From: G963662675 sp963662675
GTDB taxonomy: Bacteria > Bacteroidota > Bacteroidia > Bacteroidales > Prolixibacteraceae
Assembly (NCBI GenBank): GCA_963662675.2
Contig: CAXXHP010000004.1
Span: 1,484,817-1,548,816 of the forward strand
Direction: 5' to 3'
DNA: 64,000 nucleotides
Shown: positions 52,316-64,000 of the stretch, in pieces
Position numbering within the stretch: the first letter of the stretch is position 1
How the letters are laid out: every line of letters starts with the position of its first letter
Position numbers and translations under genes: made by a program
Notes under the pieces: generated by a model
Databases searched by the model: none
Seen by the model: the letters and a program-made list of their open reading frames with translations, nothing else
What the model was told of the DNA's origin: nothing

Positions 52316-52969
52316 TTAATGCAAAGGTCTGTCTCCTCCAAATAAATTATAGGGCTGCTCACTTAAGTAGTCGTTAAAGAAAAACGCTGTAAGTACAAGA
52401 ACTGCAATAAACGCAAAAACTAACAACACTTGTGTCCACGATGTTTTTTGAATTTCATGACGCGATTTCACATCACATACTTCGCCCGGGCAATACTGAA
52501 CCTTATCTTTAAAAAACAAGGGATAGATTTTACATCCCAAACAAATTCCGAATACCGATTCAAAAAAGAGGAACACCAAGCAGAACATACAAATAAGGCC
52601 TGTTATTGGGCTTTGAGAATTCATCAGTACAATAAGAACAAACATGGTACCTGCCAACGCAATTCCAATTTTCCAGGCGAACCTTTTTTGTTTTGCCCCA
52701 ACATATTCCGGGGTTTGATTGCGAACAATTAATCGCCCAATAATTAATGTGGGAGCAAATTTTGGACTAATAAAAACCCGAATAAGAATATCGATTAAAA
52801 ACCCGACTACAGCATACTTAAGCATGGTAAAATCGCCACTTGCCGCTCTCTGTATAGAGATAAACATGGTAAGGAACAAAATACCTGCTGCTGCTCTAAT
52901 TTCTCGCTCGTTTAATACAGGAATCTCAAATCCTGCTACATCTTCTCCAAATTTTACAATCTTATTCAT
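52316..52969 (-). CDS. DUF4395 membrane protein
   Basis: A 217-residue protein. The N-terminal segment IPVLNEREIRAAAGILFLTMF is the DUF4395 signature. It has four to five hydrophobic segments (about residues 27-42, 47-65, 96-115, 120-145, 183-203). A short cysteine-containing loop (CLGCKIYPLFF and YCPGEVCDVKS) follows the third, which might bind metal or form a disulfide. Some DUF4395 members are annotated near thiosulfate or heavy-metal genes, but nothing here confirms that. The frame ends in a polar tail. Function unknown. Confidence 0.75.
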   Translation of the reverse strand: MNKIVKFGEDVAGFEIPVLNEREIRAAAGILFLTMFISIQRAASGDFTMLKYAVVGFLIDILIRVFISPKFAPTLIIGRLIVRNQTPEYVGAKQKRFAWKIGIALAGTMFVLIVLMNSQSPITGLICMFCLVFLFFESVFGICLGCKIYPLFFKDKVQYCPGEVCDVKSRHEIQKTSWTQVLLVFAFIAVLVLTAFFFNDYLSEQPYNLFGGDRPLH

Positions 52970-53148
52970 TTTACATTTTTAGGATAATAAAACATTAAAT
53001 AAACCTAAATTGTTTTTATTAACAAACATCAGACATGTTAATATATGTCAATACTAACATACTAATTTGTTGTGAGATGCTGATGCTTTGGTGATTTTTT
53101 CACTTTACATAAATTGCAAATCAGCATTGGCCGATAAAACAATATCGA

Positions 53149-54183
53149 TTAATCTTCAAAATTCAAATAAAAATCAAAGAATGGCAGCATCTGGTTGGGA
53201 ATACGTCCGTCTTTTGTATAGATGTTATTCACATGTGTGCCAATATATTCTTCTGCAAAATGTGTAATGCCCACATTCTCTAATCGCTGACTAAACATCT
53301 CGCACATAATCGTAAAACGATCACCAGCATTTCGTCCCCAATCCAACTTAATGGCTTTCAGCTTTTTAAGATTATCCAGATAATCATCAATCATATGCAT
53401 TGGCATGTTTTTATACCATTTTTCTAAGGCATCCTGATTAACGATTAATTCATCTCCCTGATAATTAAAAGGAAGGTCGCAATAAAATGGAGGATTATTA
53501 GGGTTTGCTGTCCACGATTTACCAAATGCGACAATGACTTTCCCAAAATAAGTTTTATTAAGATCTTCCTGTGTTTGTATTGTAGCCAATTCTTTATAGG
53601 TTGTACTGTTGGGACCATATTCTCTAACAACTGTAAGAACTCCTGGGCTTAATGCATAAACACTGCTAAATATTTCGGGATGGTGCATCGCTATTTTAAG
53701 AGCTCCATAACCACCCATGCTGTGTCCTGTAATGCCTCTACTATCTTTATCGGCAATTGTACGGTAGTTTTCATCCATGTAGCTTACTAAATCAAAAGCC
53801 GTAAAATCTTCCCAATTGCCAAATATTCCGGTGTTGCTATAGAAGCTACCGTCGTAGGTTGTTTTTTGATCGGAAACAACAAGTATGAAAGGTCTAACCC
53901 GATGGCTTTCTATAGCAAAGTCTAAAACCTCTGCCATTGAAGAGAGCAATGTATTATCGTTCATAAACCCGTGCAAAAAATAAATGACTGGATAGTGCTG
54001 AGTACTTTCGTTGTACCCGGGAGGAAGATAAACTGAGACTGCACGGGTTGGATCTTCACCAAATTCATTTTCCAGATTTTGAGAGTATAACGAATCATTC
54101 ACCACGGTTCCTTTGGTGGCTTGTGCCATCGTCGAAATACTAATACTGAAAAAAATAATAACCAGTAAGAATTGTTTCATCAT
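53149..54183 (-). CDS. Secreted esterase D-like alpha/beta hydrolase
   Basis: A 344-residue protein with a signal peptide (ISISTMAQ at residues 14-21). The alpha/beta-hydrolase nucleophile is Ser155 in the GHSMGGYG elbow; the oxyanion region is YPVIYFLHGFMNDNTL (about 65-80). The catalytic His is likely within the last third (THFAEEYIGTHVNNIY). Its length and layout match the putative esterase family (esterase D / feruloyl-esterase-like) common in Bacteroidota, often acting on acylated sugars or phenolic esters. It is isolated from carbohydrate genes, so substrate is unknown. Confidence 0.82.
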   Translation of the reverse strand: MMKQFLLVIIFFSISISTMAQATKGTVVNDSLYSQNLENEFGEDPTRAVSVYLPPGYNESTQHYPVIYFLHGFMNDNTLLSSMAEVLDFAIESHRVRPFILVVSDQKTTYDGSFYSNTGIFGNWEDFTAFDLVSYMDENYRTIADKDSRGITGHSMGGYGALKIAMHHPEIFSSVYALSPGVLTVVREYGPNSTTYKELATIQTQEDLNKTYFGKVIVAFGKSWTANPNNPPFYCDLPFNYQGDELIVNQDALEKWYKNMPMHMIDDYLDNLKKLKAIKLDWGRNAGDRFTIMCEMFSQRLENVGITHFAEEYIGTHVNNIYTKDGRIPNQMLPFFDFYLNFED

Positions 54184-54385
54184 GCTTTTATTTTGAGATT
54201 TTAGAATTGTTCTTTATCACGTTTCTTAAAATACGCTTTCTTCTTTTTATAAAGCGATATATGCCCAGAATATAGACATGTTTAGCTGCCTATGATTGTG
54301 ATTATATCGCGTCAAGAAGAATCACAAAAAACGCCATGAATATATTAAGAAAAAACGAAATCTGTTATAGCAGAATACAGATCGC

Positions 54386-54416
54386 AAAAAAGGCCTTCCT
54401 TTTGGAAAGCCTCTTC
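54386..54416 (-). terminator. Terminator after the VOC-family gene
   Basis: GAGGCTTTCC / GGAAGGCCTTT hairpin with AAAA loop followed by six T residues on the minus strand, 22 bases beyond the stop. Confidence 0.8.
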
Positions 54417-54437
54417 ATTTCAATCATTGGTTTAATT

Positions 54438-54917
54438 CTATGCCAGCACTTTTTGATAGCCTAATTCAAGCGTTTTAATATCCACTTTTTTCATCCGAGA
54501 CAAGGCAGCCATCGTCCGTTGCGACTTCAAATGATCCGGGTCAGTCAGCATCTCATGGACTATACTAGGCACAATCTGCCACGACATGCCGAATTTATCT
54601 TTCACCCAACCACAGGCATGTTCCTCACCCCCATCACAAAGCTTACTCCACAATTCATCAATCTCACTTTGCGAATCACAATTCAACACAAAAGAGATAG
54701 ATGACGAAAATGGAAGATTAACCCCGCTATTTACCGCCATAAATTCGTGTCCGTTAAGCATAAAGCGAATAGACATTGCGGTCTCACTCGGAGCGGGGGT
54801 TCCTTCTCCAAAACGTGATATTTTGAGCACTTTTGAGTTTCTAAAAACAGAGGTGTAAAAGTTCACCGCTTCTTCAGCTTGATCTTCAAACCACAAAAAC
54901 GTTGTTATCTTTTGCAT
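54438..54917 (-). CDS. VOC-family (PhnB-like) protein
   Basis: A 159-residue vicinal oxygen chelate fold protein. The start MQKITTFLWFEDQAEEAVNFYTSVF is the typical beta-alpha opening, RFMLNGHEFMAVNSG and FSSSISFVLNCDSQSEIDELWSKLCDGGEEHACGWVKDKFGMSWQIVP complete the PhnB/3-demethylubiquinone-like module. The QIVP end and the DKFG(M)SWQ motif are diagnostic. Such proteins are widespread and mostly uncharacterised; metal ligands are not all conserved in this subfamily. Stand-alone gene with its own terminator. Confidence 0.88.
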   Translation of the reverse strand: MQKITTFLWFEDQAEEAVNFYTSVFRNSKVLKISRFGEGTPAPSETAMSIRFMLNGHEFMAVNSGVNLPFSSSISFVLNCDSQSEIDELWSKLCDGGEEHACGWVKDKFGMSWQIVPSIVHEMLTDPDHLKSQRTMAALSRMKKVDIKTLELGYQKVLA

Positions 54918-55215
54918 ATCAAATTATTTTAGACATTCATTTTTATTGAAAAATACCATCAGCAATAAAATTTCACAACCATCTTTTAAAGGAATAAAAA
55001 TCCTTTTTTGCAGACTTCTAAATGTAATTAGGGAAAAATTATAGTACTTGTTACCTACGTCGTAAAACTATACACTTGCTACTAATCCAAATATTGAGAG
55101 CTCTACCCTACCAAAAATCTCATTTATTTTAATCTATGTCATATTTCGATGCAGATCAGTTAATTTTCAAACATCAACGCAAATCCCCCCAGTAGTATCA
55201 ACAGCTTTTAAAAAC

Positions 55216-55246
55216 AAAAAAAGCCTTCCTTTTTAGGAAGACCTTG
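55216..55246 (-). terminator. Terminator of speA
   Basis: AAGGTCTTCC / GGAAGGCTT hairpin (one mismatch) with AAAAA-rich loop, then seven T residues on the minus strand, 24 bases past speA. Confidence 0.8.
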
Positions 55247-55269
55247 TATCTCTATAAATGTCATTTTTT

Positions 55270-57162
55270 TTATTCCAGATAAGTATAACCATACAATCCG
55301 GATCGGTAGTTCGACAGAAATTCTTTTCCTTCCTCTGCTGATATTTTTCCTGCTTTCACGGAAGTGGTTACCCAAGTTTCAACTGAACGCACCATCTTTT
55401 TAGGACTATACTGCACATACTCCAGAACTTCGGCTACAGTTTCACCATCAATTACCTGATCAATGGAATAACTGTCACCATCAACCGATACATGAACCGC
55501 ATTGGTATCGCCAAACAGGTTGTGCAAATCACCAAGAATTTCTTGATAGGCTCCCACCAAAAACACACCAAGATAATAGGGCTCGCGCGCCTTTAATGGA
55601 TGTACCGGTAATGAATACGATATATTACGCGTTGAAATAAAGTTGTCAATTTTGCCATCCGAATCACAAGTTATATCCTGCAAAGTTGCGGCTCGTCCAG
55701 GCTTTTCATCCAAACGATGAATAGGCATAATCGGAAAAATCTGATCAATTGCCCAAGAATCCGGTAGCGACTGAAATAGTGAGAAATTACAAAAATATTT
55801 ATCCGACAATAACTTCGGCAACGAAAGAAGATCTTCAGGCACATGCCTCATTTTACTTGTCATTTGATAAATCTCTCTAGCAATTGACCAAAAAAGTCTT
55901 TCTATTTGAGCTCTGGTTTTTAAGTCAACTAAACCAAAACTAAAACGATCAAGTGCCTCTTCTCGAATTTGTTGTGCATCATGCCATGCCTCTAACATGC
56001 GAGGCTGGTTGAGCGACTCCCAAGTATTATATAGATCCTTAACCAGATCGTGATCATTATCATTCAACTCAGTATCATCATCCCAGCTAGGCAATGTTGC
56101 TGATTCTAACACTTCAAAAATTAACACCGAATGATGAGCCGTTAACGAACGCCCCGACTCTGTAATAATATTTGGATGCGGAATATTATTTTTGTTACTA
56201 ACGTCAACCATTGTTGAAACGGCATCGTTCACATACTCCTGTATACTATAATTTACACTGCTCTCTCTGTTTGATGAGCGTGTTCCATCGTAGTCAACAC
56301 CTAAACCTCCACCAATATCAACAAATTCAACATTAAATCCCATCAGGCACAGCTGAGCATAAAACTGTGACGCCTCGCGCAATGCAATTTTAATACGACG
56401 AATTTTATTTACCTGACTACCTATATGAAAATGCACCAACTTCAAGCAATCCTTCATATTGTTGGTTTCGAGAAAATCCATTGCTTCTAATACCTCACTT
56501 GAAGTCAATCCAAACTTACTGTTATCACCTCCCGAGTTTTCCCACTTGCCACTTCCGCTACTGGCCAATTTAATCCGAATTCCCAAATTAGGCTTTATCT
56601 TCAACCGTTTTGCAACCTTAGCAATTAGCTTTAACTCATTTAATTTCTCAACAACGACAAATATTCTTCGCCCCATCTTTTGAGCCAAAAGAGCAAGCTC
56701 GATGTAGTCTTCATCTTTATAGCCATTGCATATAATCAGCGAATCATTATTTGTGTTAATAGCAATTACAGCATGAAGCTCAGGTTTGGACCCTGCCTCT
56801 AACCCAATATTGAATTTTTGCCCATGACTCACAATCTCTTCAACCACCGGGCGCATTTGATTCACCTTAATCGGGTAAATGATGAAGTTTTCTGCTTTAT
56901 ATTCATACTCTTTTGCAGCTATCTTAAAACAGCTTGTCATCTGTTCGATCCGGCTATCCAGAATATCAGGAAACCTAACCAACATCGGCAATGAAACATC
57001 TCTCAGTCCTAATTCATCAACAAGTTCTTTTAAATCAATCTGGGAACCGCCCTTTTGAGGCGTAACAACTACATTCCCTTTATCATTAATCGAAAAGTAG
57101 TTAATACCCCAACCATTAATATTATAGAGCTCCTCAGTATCTTCAATGCGCCACTTTCTCAT
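55270..57162 (-). CDS. speA: Biosynthetic arginine decarboxylase
   Basis: A 630-residue PLP-dependent fold-type III decarboxylase that turns arginine to agmatine for polyamine synthesis. The PLP lysine is Lys99 in IIYPIKVNQMRPVVEEIVSHG. Other family blocks are GLEAGSKPELHAVIA, VEKLNELKLIAKVAKRLKIKPNLGIRIKLA, SGGDNSKFGLTSSEVLEAM, and VHFHIGSQVNKI with the conserved His. GGGLGVDYDGTRS binds phosphate, and the C-terminal half contains the usual extra domain (about 400-600). It uses the product of the arg operon 10-25 kb away. A Mg and PLP requirement is family knowledge. High confidence. Confidence 0.96.
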   Translation of the reverse strand: MRKWRIEDTEELYNINGWGINYFSINDKGNVVVTPQKGGSQIDLKELVDELGLRDVSLPMLVRFPDILDSRIEQMTSCFKIAAKEYEYKAENFIIYPIKVNQMRPVVEEIVSHGQKFNIGLEAGSKPELHAVIAINTNNDSLIICNGYKDEDYIELALLAQKMGRRIFVVVEKLNELKLIAKVAKRLKIKPNLGIRIKLASSGSGKWENSGGDNSKFGLTSSEVLEAMDFLETNNMKDCLKLVHFHIGSQVNKIRRIKIALREASQFYAQLCLMGFNVEFVDIGGGLGVDYDGTRSSNRESSVNYSIQEYVNDAVSTMVDVSNKNNIPHPNIITESGRSLTAHHSVLIFEVLESATLPSWDDDTELNDNDHDLVKDLYNTWESLNQPRMLEAWHDAQQIREEALDRFSFGLVDLKTRAQIERLFWSIAREIYQMTSKMRHVPEDLLSLPKLLSDKYFCNFSLFQSLPDSWAIDQIFPIMPIHRLDEKPGRAATLQDITCDSDGKIDNFISTRNISYSLPVHPLKAREPYYLGVFLVGAYQEILGDLHNLFGDTNAVHVSVDGDSYSIDQVIDGETVAEVLEYVQYSPKKMVRSVETWVTTSVKAGKISAEEGKEFLSNYRSGLYGYTYLE

Positions 57163-57395
57163 TATTCAGAATCAAATAAACGGGTTTTAAATCATGTTAA
57201 TTTCATGTGCCAAATATAGTTCTTTTTGCTATTCCATATTCACCTAATTCGCTACGAAATTTCGATATTTTAAAGGCTCATTTTACCACAACATTCAAAT
57301 CTACAAATAATATATATACAACAATCGCTATAAGTTATTGATCGACAAATCAGACAAATACCTATATCAATCTAGAATAATAAAAACAAACTATT

Positions 57396-58430
57396 CTAAA
57401 AGAATTTTGATTTAAAAAAGACAGATACATTGACTAATGAAATAAGTACAGGAACTTCAACCAACGGACCAATTACCGCGGCAAATGCTTCGCCTGAATT
57501 TATTCCAAAAACAGCCACGGCTACTGCAATAGCCAACTCAAAATTATTAGAGGCCGCAGTAAAGGAAATAGTTGTTGTTTTAGAGTAGTCTGCGCCTGCC
57601 TTTTTTCCCATATAAAATGAAACAAAAAACATGATGACAAAATAAATCACAAGGGGTACAGCAATTCGAATAACATCCGTTGGTATTTTTACAATATATT
57701 CTCCTTTAAAGGAAAACATCACGAAAATTGTAAACAATAAAGCGATCAATGTTATTGGGCTTATTTTAGGAATGAACTTATTCTGATACCAATCGTCTCC
57801 TTTCAACTTCCGTAAAAAATAACGCGTAAAAAATCCGGCTACAAATGGAATTCCCAGATAAACTAAAACAGATTCTGCTATTTGGCCAATTGTAATATTG
57901 ACTTCAAAACTTTGAAGTCCCAACATATCAGGTAGAACACCCAAGAAAATCCAAGCATAAACCGAGAAAAATAAAATTTGGAAGATGGAGTTGAAAGCAA
58001 CTAGTCCTGCAGCATATTCTCGATTTCCACCAGCCAGATCATTCCAAACAATTACCATTGCAATGCAGCGAGCCAGACCTATTAATATAAGACCTGCCAT
58101 GTAATGCGGATAGTCTTTCAAGAATATAAAAGCCAAAACAAACATCAGCATTGGTCCAATCACCCAGTTCTGCACCAATGATACCACTAATAGTTTGACA
58201 TCATTAAAAACAGGGAGCAACTCTTCATACTTAACTTTTGCCAATGGAGGATACATCATTAAGATCAACCCTATTGCCAAAGGAATATTCGCTGAGCCAT
58301 GTTGAAACGTATTCCAAAACCCACTAATCTGAGGATAAAGGTAGCCCATCAACACTCCCATGCCCATTACTCCCAAGATCCAAAATGTTAGGTAGCGATC
58401 AAGAAATGATAATCGGCTATTCTTTCTCAT
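57396..58430 (-). CDS. ACR3-family arsenite efflux transporter
   Basis: A 344-residue protein with about ten hydrophobic helices, matching ACR3 rather than ArsB in sequence. The conserved cysteine is Cys122 in LIGLARCIAMVIVWNDLAGG, required for arsenite transport in characterised ACR3 proteins. FNSIFQILFFSVYAWIFLG and TISFTAASNNFELAIAVAVAVFGINSGEAFAAVIGPLVEVPVLI are strong family blocks. It exports arsenite made by ArsC. Its start overlaps the arsC gene by 14 bases, so translation is coupled. Confidence 0.95.
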   Translation of the reverse strand: MRKNSRLSFLDRYLTFWILGVMGMGVLMGYLYPQISGFWNTFQHGSANIPLAIGLILMMYPPLAKVKYEELLPVFNDVKLLVVSLVQNWVIGPMLMFVLAFIFLKDYPHYMAGLILIGLARCIAMVIVWNDLAGGNREYAAGLVAFNSIFQILFFSVYAWIFLGVLPDMLGLQSFEVNITIGQIAESVLVYLGIPFVAGFFTRYFLRKLKGDDWYQNKFIPKISPITLIALLFTIFVMFSFKGEYIVKIPTDVIRIAVPLVIYFVIMFFVSFYMGKKAGADYSKTTTISFTAASNNFELAIAVAVAVFGINSGEAFAAVIGPLVEVPVLISLVNVSVFFKSKFF

Positions 58431-58845
58431 TTTTAATATTCTTCAGGTAGAAGTCGAAAAATCCTTTTTTAACTTCATCACGAACACGATAGAACTCGCT
58501 CATAATAAACTCATCAGTACCAACTGCGTGAGAAGGATCATCAAACCCAATGTGTAGACGATGTTTTACCTTACCTACAAATGCAGGACAACTTTCATTT
58601 GCTCCTCCACAAACTGTAATAACATAATCCCACTCGTCATTCAAGTACTTATTTACAGAATCTGATGTATGACTACTAATGTCTATCCCAATTTCATCCA
58701 TCACCAGAACGGCCTTGTGGTTTAACTTACCAGATGCTTCGGTACCTGCAGAGCATACGTTAATACTAGGGTCAAATGATTGTAAAAAACCGTGTGCCAT
58801 TTGACTACGACAACTGTTTCCAGTGCAAAGAATTAAAACATTCAT
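58417..58845 (-). CDS. arsC: Thioredoxin-type arsenate reductase
   Basis: A 142-residue low-molecular-weight phosphatase-like reductase. The P-loop nucleophile is Cys7 in CTGNSCR, with Arg13 closing the CX5R motif, and a downstream cysteine pair Cys79 and Cys86 (VCGGANESCPAF). This spacing of seven is the same as in the Staphylococcus aureus ArsC disulfide cascade, so reducing power probably comes from thioredoxin. It converts arsenate to arsenite for export by the ACR3 transporter. Part of the arsR-arsC-ACR3 operon. Confidence 0.93.
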   Translation of the reverse strand: MNVLILCTGNSCRSQMAHGFLQSFDPSINVCSAGTEASGKLNHKAVLVMDEIGIDISSHTSDSVNKYLNDEWDYVITVCGGANESCPAFVGKVKHRLHIGFDDPSHAVGTDEFIMSEFYRVRDEVKKGFFDFYLKNIKNEKE

Positions 58846-58877
58846 ATTGTGAAGTATTATATATTTATCTTTTTTAG

Positions 58878-59219
58878 TTATTCGCTCTCACATGAAAACT
58901 TATCTGATAATTCAATCTCGTTCAAAAAATTACCTAAAACGGCTTTTAATAGAGCCATCTTCTCTTTATCCAAACAATAATTGGTTCTTACGCCATCAAT
59001 TTGCCCTCTGATCAATCCAATATCCCTTAACTCTTTGAGATGTTGACTGACAGTAGTTCTACTTAAAGGCAACTCATTTGAAATATCTCCTGACATACAA
59101 AACTTCATTTTACCTAAATACCTTAAAATAGCAAGTCTGGCAGGATGAGAAAGTGCCTTAAAATAAATTGATGCCATCTGCAAATCATCATCAAACAATT
59201 CAATTTTAGAGTTTTTCAT
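58878..59219 (-). CDS. arsR: ArsR-family metalloregulator
   Basis: A 113-residue ArsR/SmtB winged-helix repressor. Helix-turn-helix: LSRTTVSQHLKELRDIGLI (about residues 52-70), wing RGQIDGVRTNYCL. The classic ELCVCDLC motif is absent; cysteines are Cys41 (KFCMSGD), Cys82 and Cys110 near the C-terminus. Arsenite may therefore be bound by a different cysteine set than in the E. coli protein, or by inter-subunit pairing. The operator is likely the palindrome just upstream. First gene of the ars operon; arsC follows after 32 bases. Confidence 0.93.
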   Translation of the reverse strand: MKNSKIELFDDDLQMASIYFKALSHPARLAILRYLGKMKFCMSGDISNELPLSRTTVSQHLKELRDIGLIRGQIDGVRTNYCLDKEKMALLKAVLGNFLNEIELSDKFSCESE

Positions 59220-59220
59220 G

Positions 59221-59251
59221 CGTCATTTATTACGACGTAATAGTACGTCAT
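59221..59251 (-). promoter_or_regulatory. Candidate ArsR operator
   Basis: A 13-base palindrome ATTACGACGTAAT (59229-59241) with a single central base lies 10-22 bases before the arsR ATG, flanked on both sides by CGTCAT repeats at 59221-59226 and 59246-59251. This is the usual shape of an ArsR-type operator overlapping the promoter. Confidence 0.6.
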
Positions 59252-59865
59252 ATGTTCGTAGAAATAAACATTTTTGCATTAATATTTGATTAAACTTTGC
59301 AAGGATTAAATGATATCTCTAGGGACTAACCTTTTCAGCATAAATTTTAGTTCACCTTAAATAAGACTGCGTATTCCAACAAATACCGTTCAATCTGCTT
59401 CTATAATGAGATGAGCGGTTTTTCCGAAACAATTATTCTGGCTGACTCTTTTTTTATTTGGCGGTTAACATTAATAGCAATTATTAGTGGTAAAGCCCCC
59501 ACTTATCCGTCAGGTAAAAAGCATGGCCTACGGAGGTTCTGGGTCAGGAAACAAGGGCGAAAATCAGGGGTGGTACGAGTAAGCCATCCTATTTGAGGAG
59601 GAACGACGAGTTGGATTGTGTGGTGTTTTCAATCCGTAGTTTTCTCTCAAAAGATCCGTCAGCCTTGACTTTTTTTGTTTCCGTTTTTTGGGTCAAGCCA
59701 AAAAATGAAATCCCGTTCGGAAGAACAGCCAAATCAGGTAATACGGATTACGTGTTTATCGTCATACAAATTGCTAATTGTATTCGCCACAATAGAATAA
59801 ATTGATCTTATTTCTCTAATATCCCCGATTTCAATTGATTCCTTTGTAAGATAAAAGGTTAGATA
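59252..59865. other. About 610 bases between arsR and the rRNA operon end
   Basis: I see no gene. The short frames at 59411-59805 have no start context, homology or codon logic. A TTTTTTGG / CCAAAAAA inverted repeat (59684-59705) enclosed by CTTGAC...GTCAAG is present; similar T-rich palindromes occur near rRNA genes in Bacteroidota. Confidence 0.5.
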
Positions 59866-59902
59866 ACAAAAAACCCTGTGCTCTGGAGAACACAGGGTTT
59901 AA
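59866..59902 (-). terminator. Intrinsic terminator of the rRNA operon
   Basis: A 10-base-pair AAACCCTGTG / CACAGGGTTT stem with a CTCTGGAGAA-type loop, followed by TTTTTT on the minus strand, just after the 5S gene. Confidence 0.9.
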
Positions 59903-59907
59903 AAAGA

Positions 59908-60016
59908 ATGGCGATGACCTACTCTCCCACATTTCTGCAGTACCATCGGCGCTGGCGGGCTTAACTTCTCTGTTCGGAATGGAAAGAGGTGGGACCCCGC
60001 CGCAATAATCACCTAA
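59908..60016 (-). rRNA. rrf: 5S ribosomal RNA
   Basis: The minus strand reads AGGTGATTATTGCGGCGGGG...CCCGCCAGCGCCGATGG...GGGAGAGTAGGTCATCGCC, the Bacteroidota 5S core with all stems. The ends are set by pairing and are approximate by a few bases. It is the last gene of the rRNA operon, with the terminator 6 bases away. Confidence 0.92.
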
Positions 60017-60113
60017 AATCTTTAATTGCTTCTCTGAGTAATCTCAGAGGACACAACACTTAAATATTTTTAACATATTGGGAATAAACATGAAGGTACC
60101 TTAAACCTTAAAA

Positions 60114-62992
<2,879 letters not shown>

Positions 62993-63000
62993 TTTCTCCT

Positions 63001-63339
63001 TATATAAATTTTATACTTTCATTTTTAAGGTTGAATGTACTTCACATTCAATTTTTCCCAACATGTCAAAGAACTTTAAAGAAAGTCCAGAGGATTAAGT
63101 AATAAGTCATAAGACTTAAATACATGCTCTTAACTTCTTAATGTAGATAAACAAGGAATCGAACCTTACTCTTTTGCGCCAGCATTATCTTTGATAAATC
63201 ACAAAACCCGAAAAACCCCAAACAAGGAAAGTCTTTGCTTTATATTTATCGTCAGTAATTGTATTTGAACTTTTTGTATTTCAACGTTATTGTCAGTCTT
63301 AATCTTGCGACTAAAAACTTTCGACTTTATACTCTTTTG
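63001..63339. other. Spacer between 23S and tRNA-Ala
   Basis: About 340 bases of the rRNA transcript spacer, expected to hold processing stems. I see no gene. Confidence 0.6.
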
Positions 63340-63413
63340 TGGAGAATAAGGGAGTCGAACCCTTGACCTCCTGCGTGCAAGGCAGGCGCTCTAGCCAACT
63401 GAGCTAATCCCCC
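63340..63413 (-). tRNA. tRNA-Ala (TGC)
   Basis: The minus strand folds as GGGGGATTAGCTCAG...CTTGCAC...GGTTCGACTCCC...TTCTCCA, with anticodon TGC in the loop CTTGCAC. All stems close with two G-T wobbles in the acceptor arm. 74 bases without an encoded CCA. Confidence 0.95.
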
Positions 63414-63493
63414 GGTTTTTCAGTTCGCAGTTTCGCGTTAATATATCATCAGTAAGCATTCTCTGAGATAAATTAATACTGCCGCCTGGACTG

Positions 63494-63567
63494 TAGTCCC
63501 GCCCAGACTTGAACTGGGGACCCCTACATTATCAGTGTAGTGCTCTAACCAGCTGAGCTACGGGACT
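63494..63567 (-). tRNA. tRNA-Ile (GAT)
   Basis: The minus strand folds as AGTCCCGTAGCTCAGCTGG...CTGATAA...GTTCAAGTCTGGGCGGGACTA, anticodon GAT in CTGATAA. 74 bases. Order 16S - Ile - Ala - 23S is the usual one. Confidence 0.95.
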
Positions 63568-63700
63568 GTTATTTGCTAAGCTTTTAGCTTCAAGCTACAA
63601 GCATTAACCTAACAGCTTTTCCGCATTTTGCTCTCTATTATATTTTTAAAAAGGTAGGGATAAAGAATATACTCAATCTAAATCGTTATATCAAAGCTCC

Positions 63701-64000
<300 letters not shown>

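Noticed and set aside
59411..59805. Short open frames between arsR and the rRNA operon
   Set aside because: No homology, no start context, and the frames run across a T-rich palindrome.

Overview
The window looks like a chromosomal segment of a Bacteroidota bacterium, most likely Bacteroidales/Marinilabiliales-like. The evidence is: promoters of the Bacteroidota type (TTTG / TAnnTTTG), few Shine-Dalgarno sequences, a FecR / ECF-sigma / STN-type TonB receptor cassette, a fused CcsB-CcsA cytochrome c assembly protein, an N-succinylornithine-type ArgF', and a 16S rRNA 3' end of Bacteroidota type. I could not run a search, so family-level placement is a guess.

Layout. 0-12.7 kb (mostly minus strand): a small membrane protein, an orphan chemoreceptor-like protein, a long-chain acyl-CoA synthetase, CcsBA, an outer-membrane barrel protein, a Gln-rich secreted repeat protein, and a TonB receptor / FecR anti-sigma / ECF sigma signalling operon. 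12.8-20.6 kb (plus strand): a DUF1460 amidase-like lipoprotein, two tandem LpxL-type acyltransferases, a secreted helical protein, a PLP aminotransferase, several small membrane proteins, a DUF2284 metal-binding protein and a double-CDGSH iron-sulfur protein.

20.7-47.9 kb is a nitrogen hub. It holds glutamate synthase (gltB-gltD), argininosuccinate lyase, a GT39-type glycosyltransferase, an outer-membrane protein / P-II / Amt ammonium operon, carbamoyl-phosphate synthase (carA-carB), and, divergent from carA, a long arginine-proline operon: argR, a GNAT acyltransferase, argG, argC, argD, proC, proB, proA, argF', argB. Ammonium uptake, its sensing, glutamate formation, carbamoyl phosphate and both glutamate-derived amino acids are thus made from adjacent transcription units. 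ArgF' carries Pro90, the residue that specifies N-succinylornithine, so arginine is probably made through succinylated intermediates. An ARG-box-like site overlaps the -7 element of the argR promoter.

47.9-52.3 kb is an accessory patch of unrelated minus-strand genes: a GNAT acetyltransferase, a DUF5714 protein, a trypsin-like lipoprotein and a SIR2-domain protein that is a candidate anti-phage NADase. Related short repeats abut the 3' ends of successive genes, and a direct repeat flanks the GNAT gene, which gives the patch a cassette-like look. No integrase is visible.

52.3-59.2 kb (minus strand) holds a DUF4395 membrane protein, a secreted esterase, a VOC protein, arginine decarboxylase (speA) and an arsenic operon (arsR, arsC, ACR3). 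59.9-64 kb is a minus-strand rRNA operon, 16S (3' part only) - tRNA-Ile(GAT) - tRNA-Ala(TGC) - 23S - 5S - terminator. Most operons end in clear hairpin terminators. I saw no CRISPR array, transposase or prophage.
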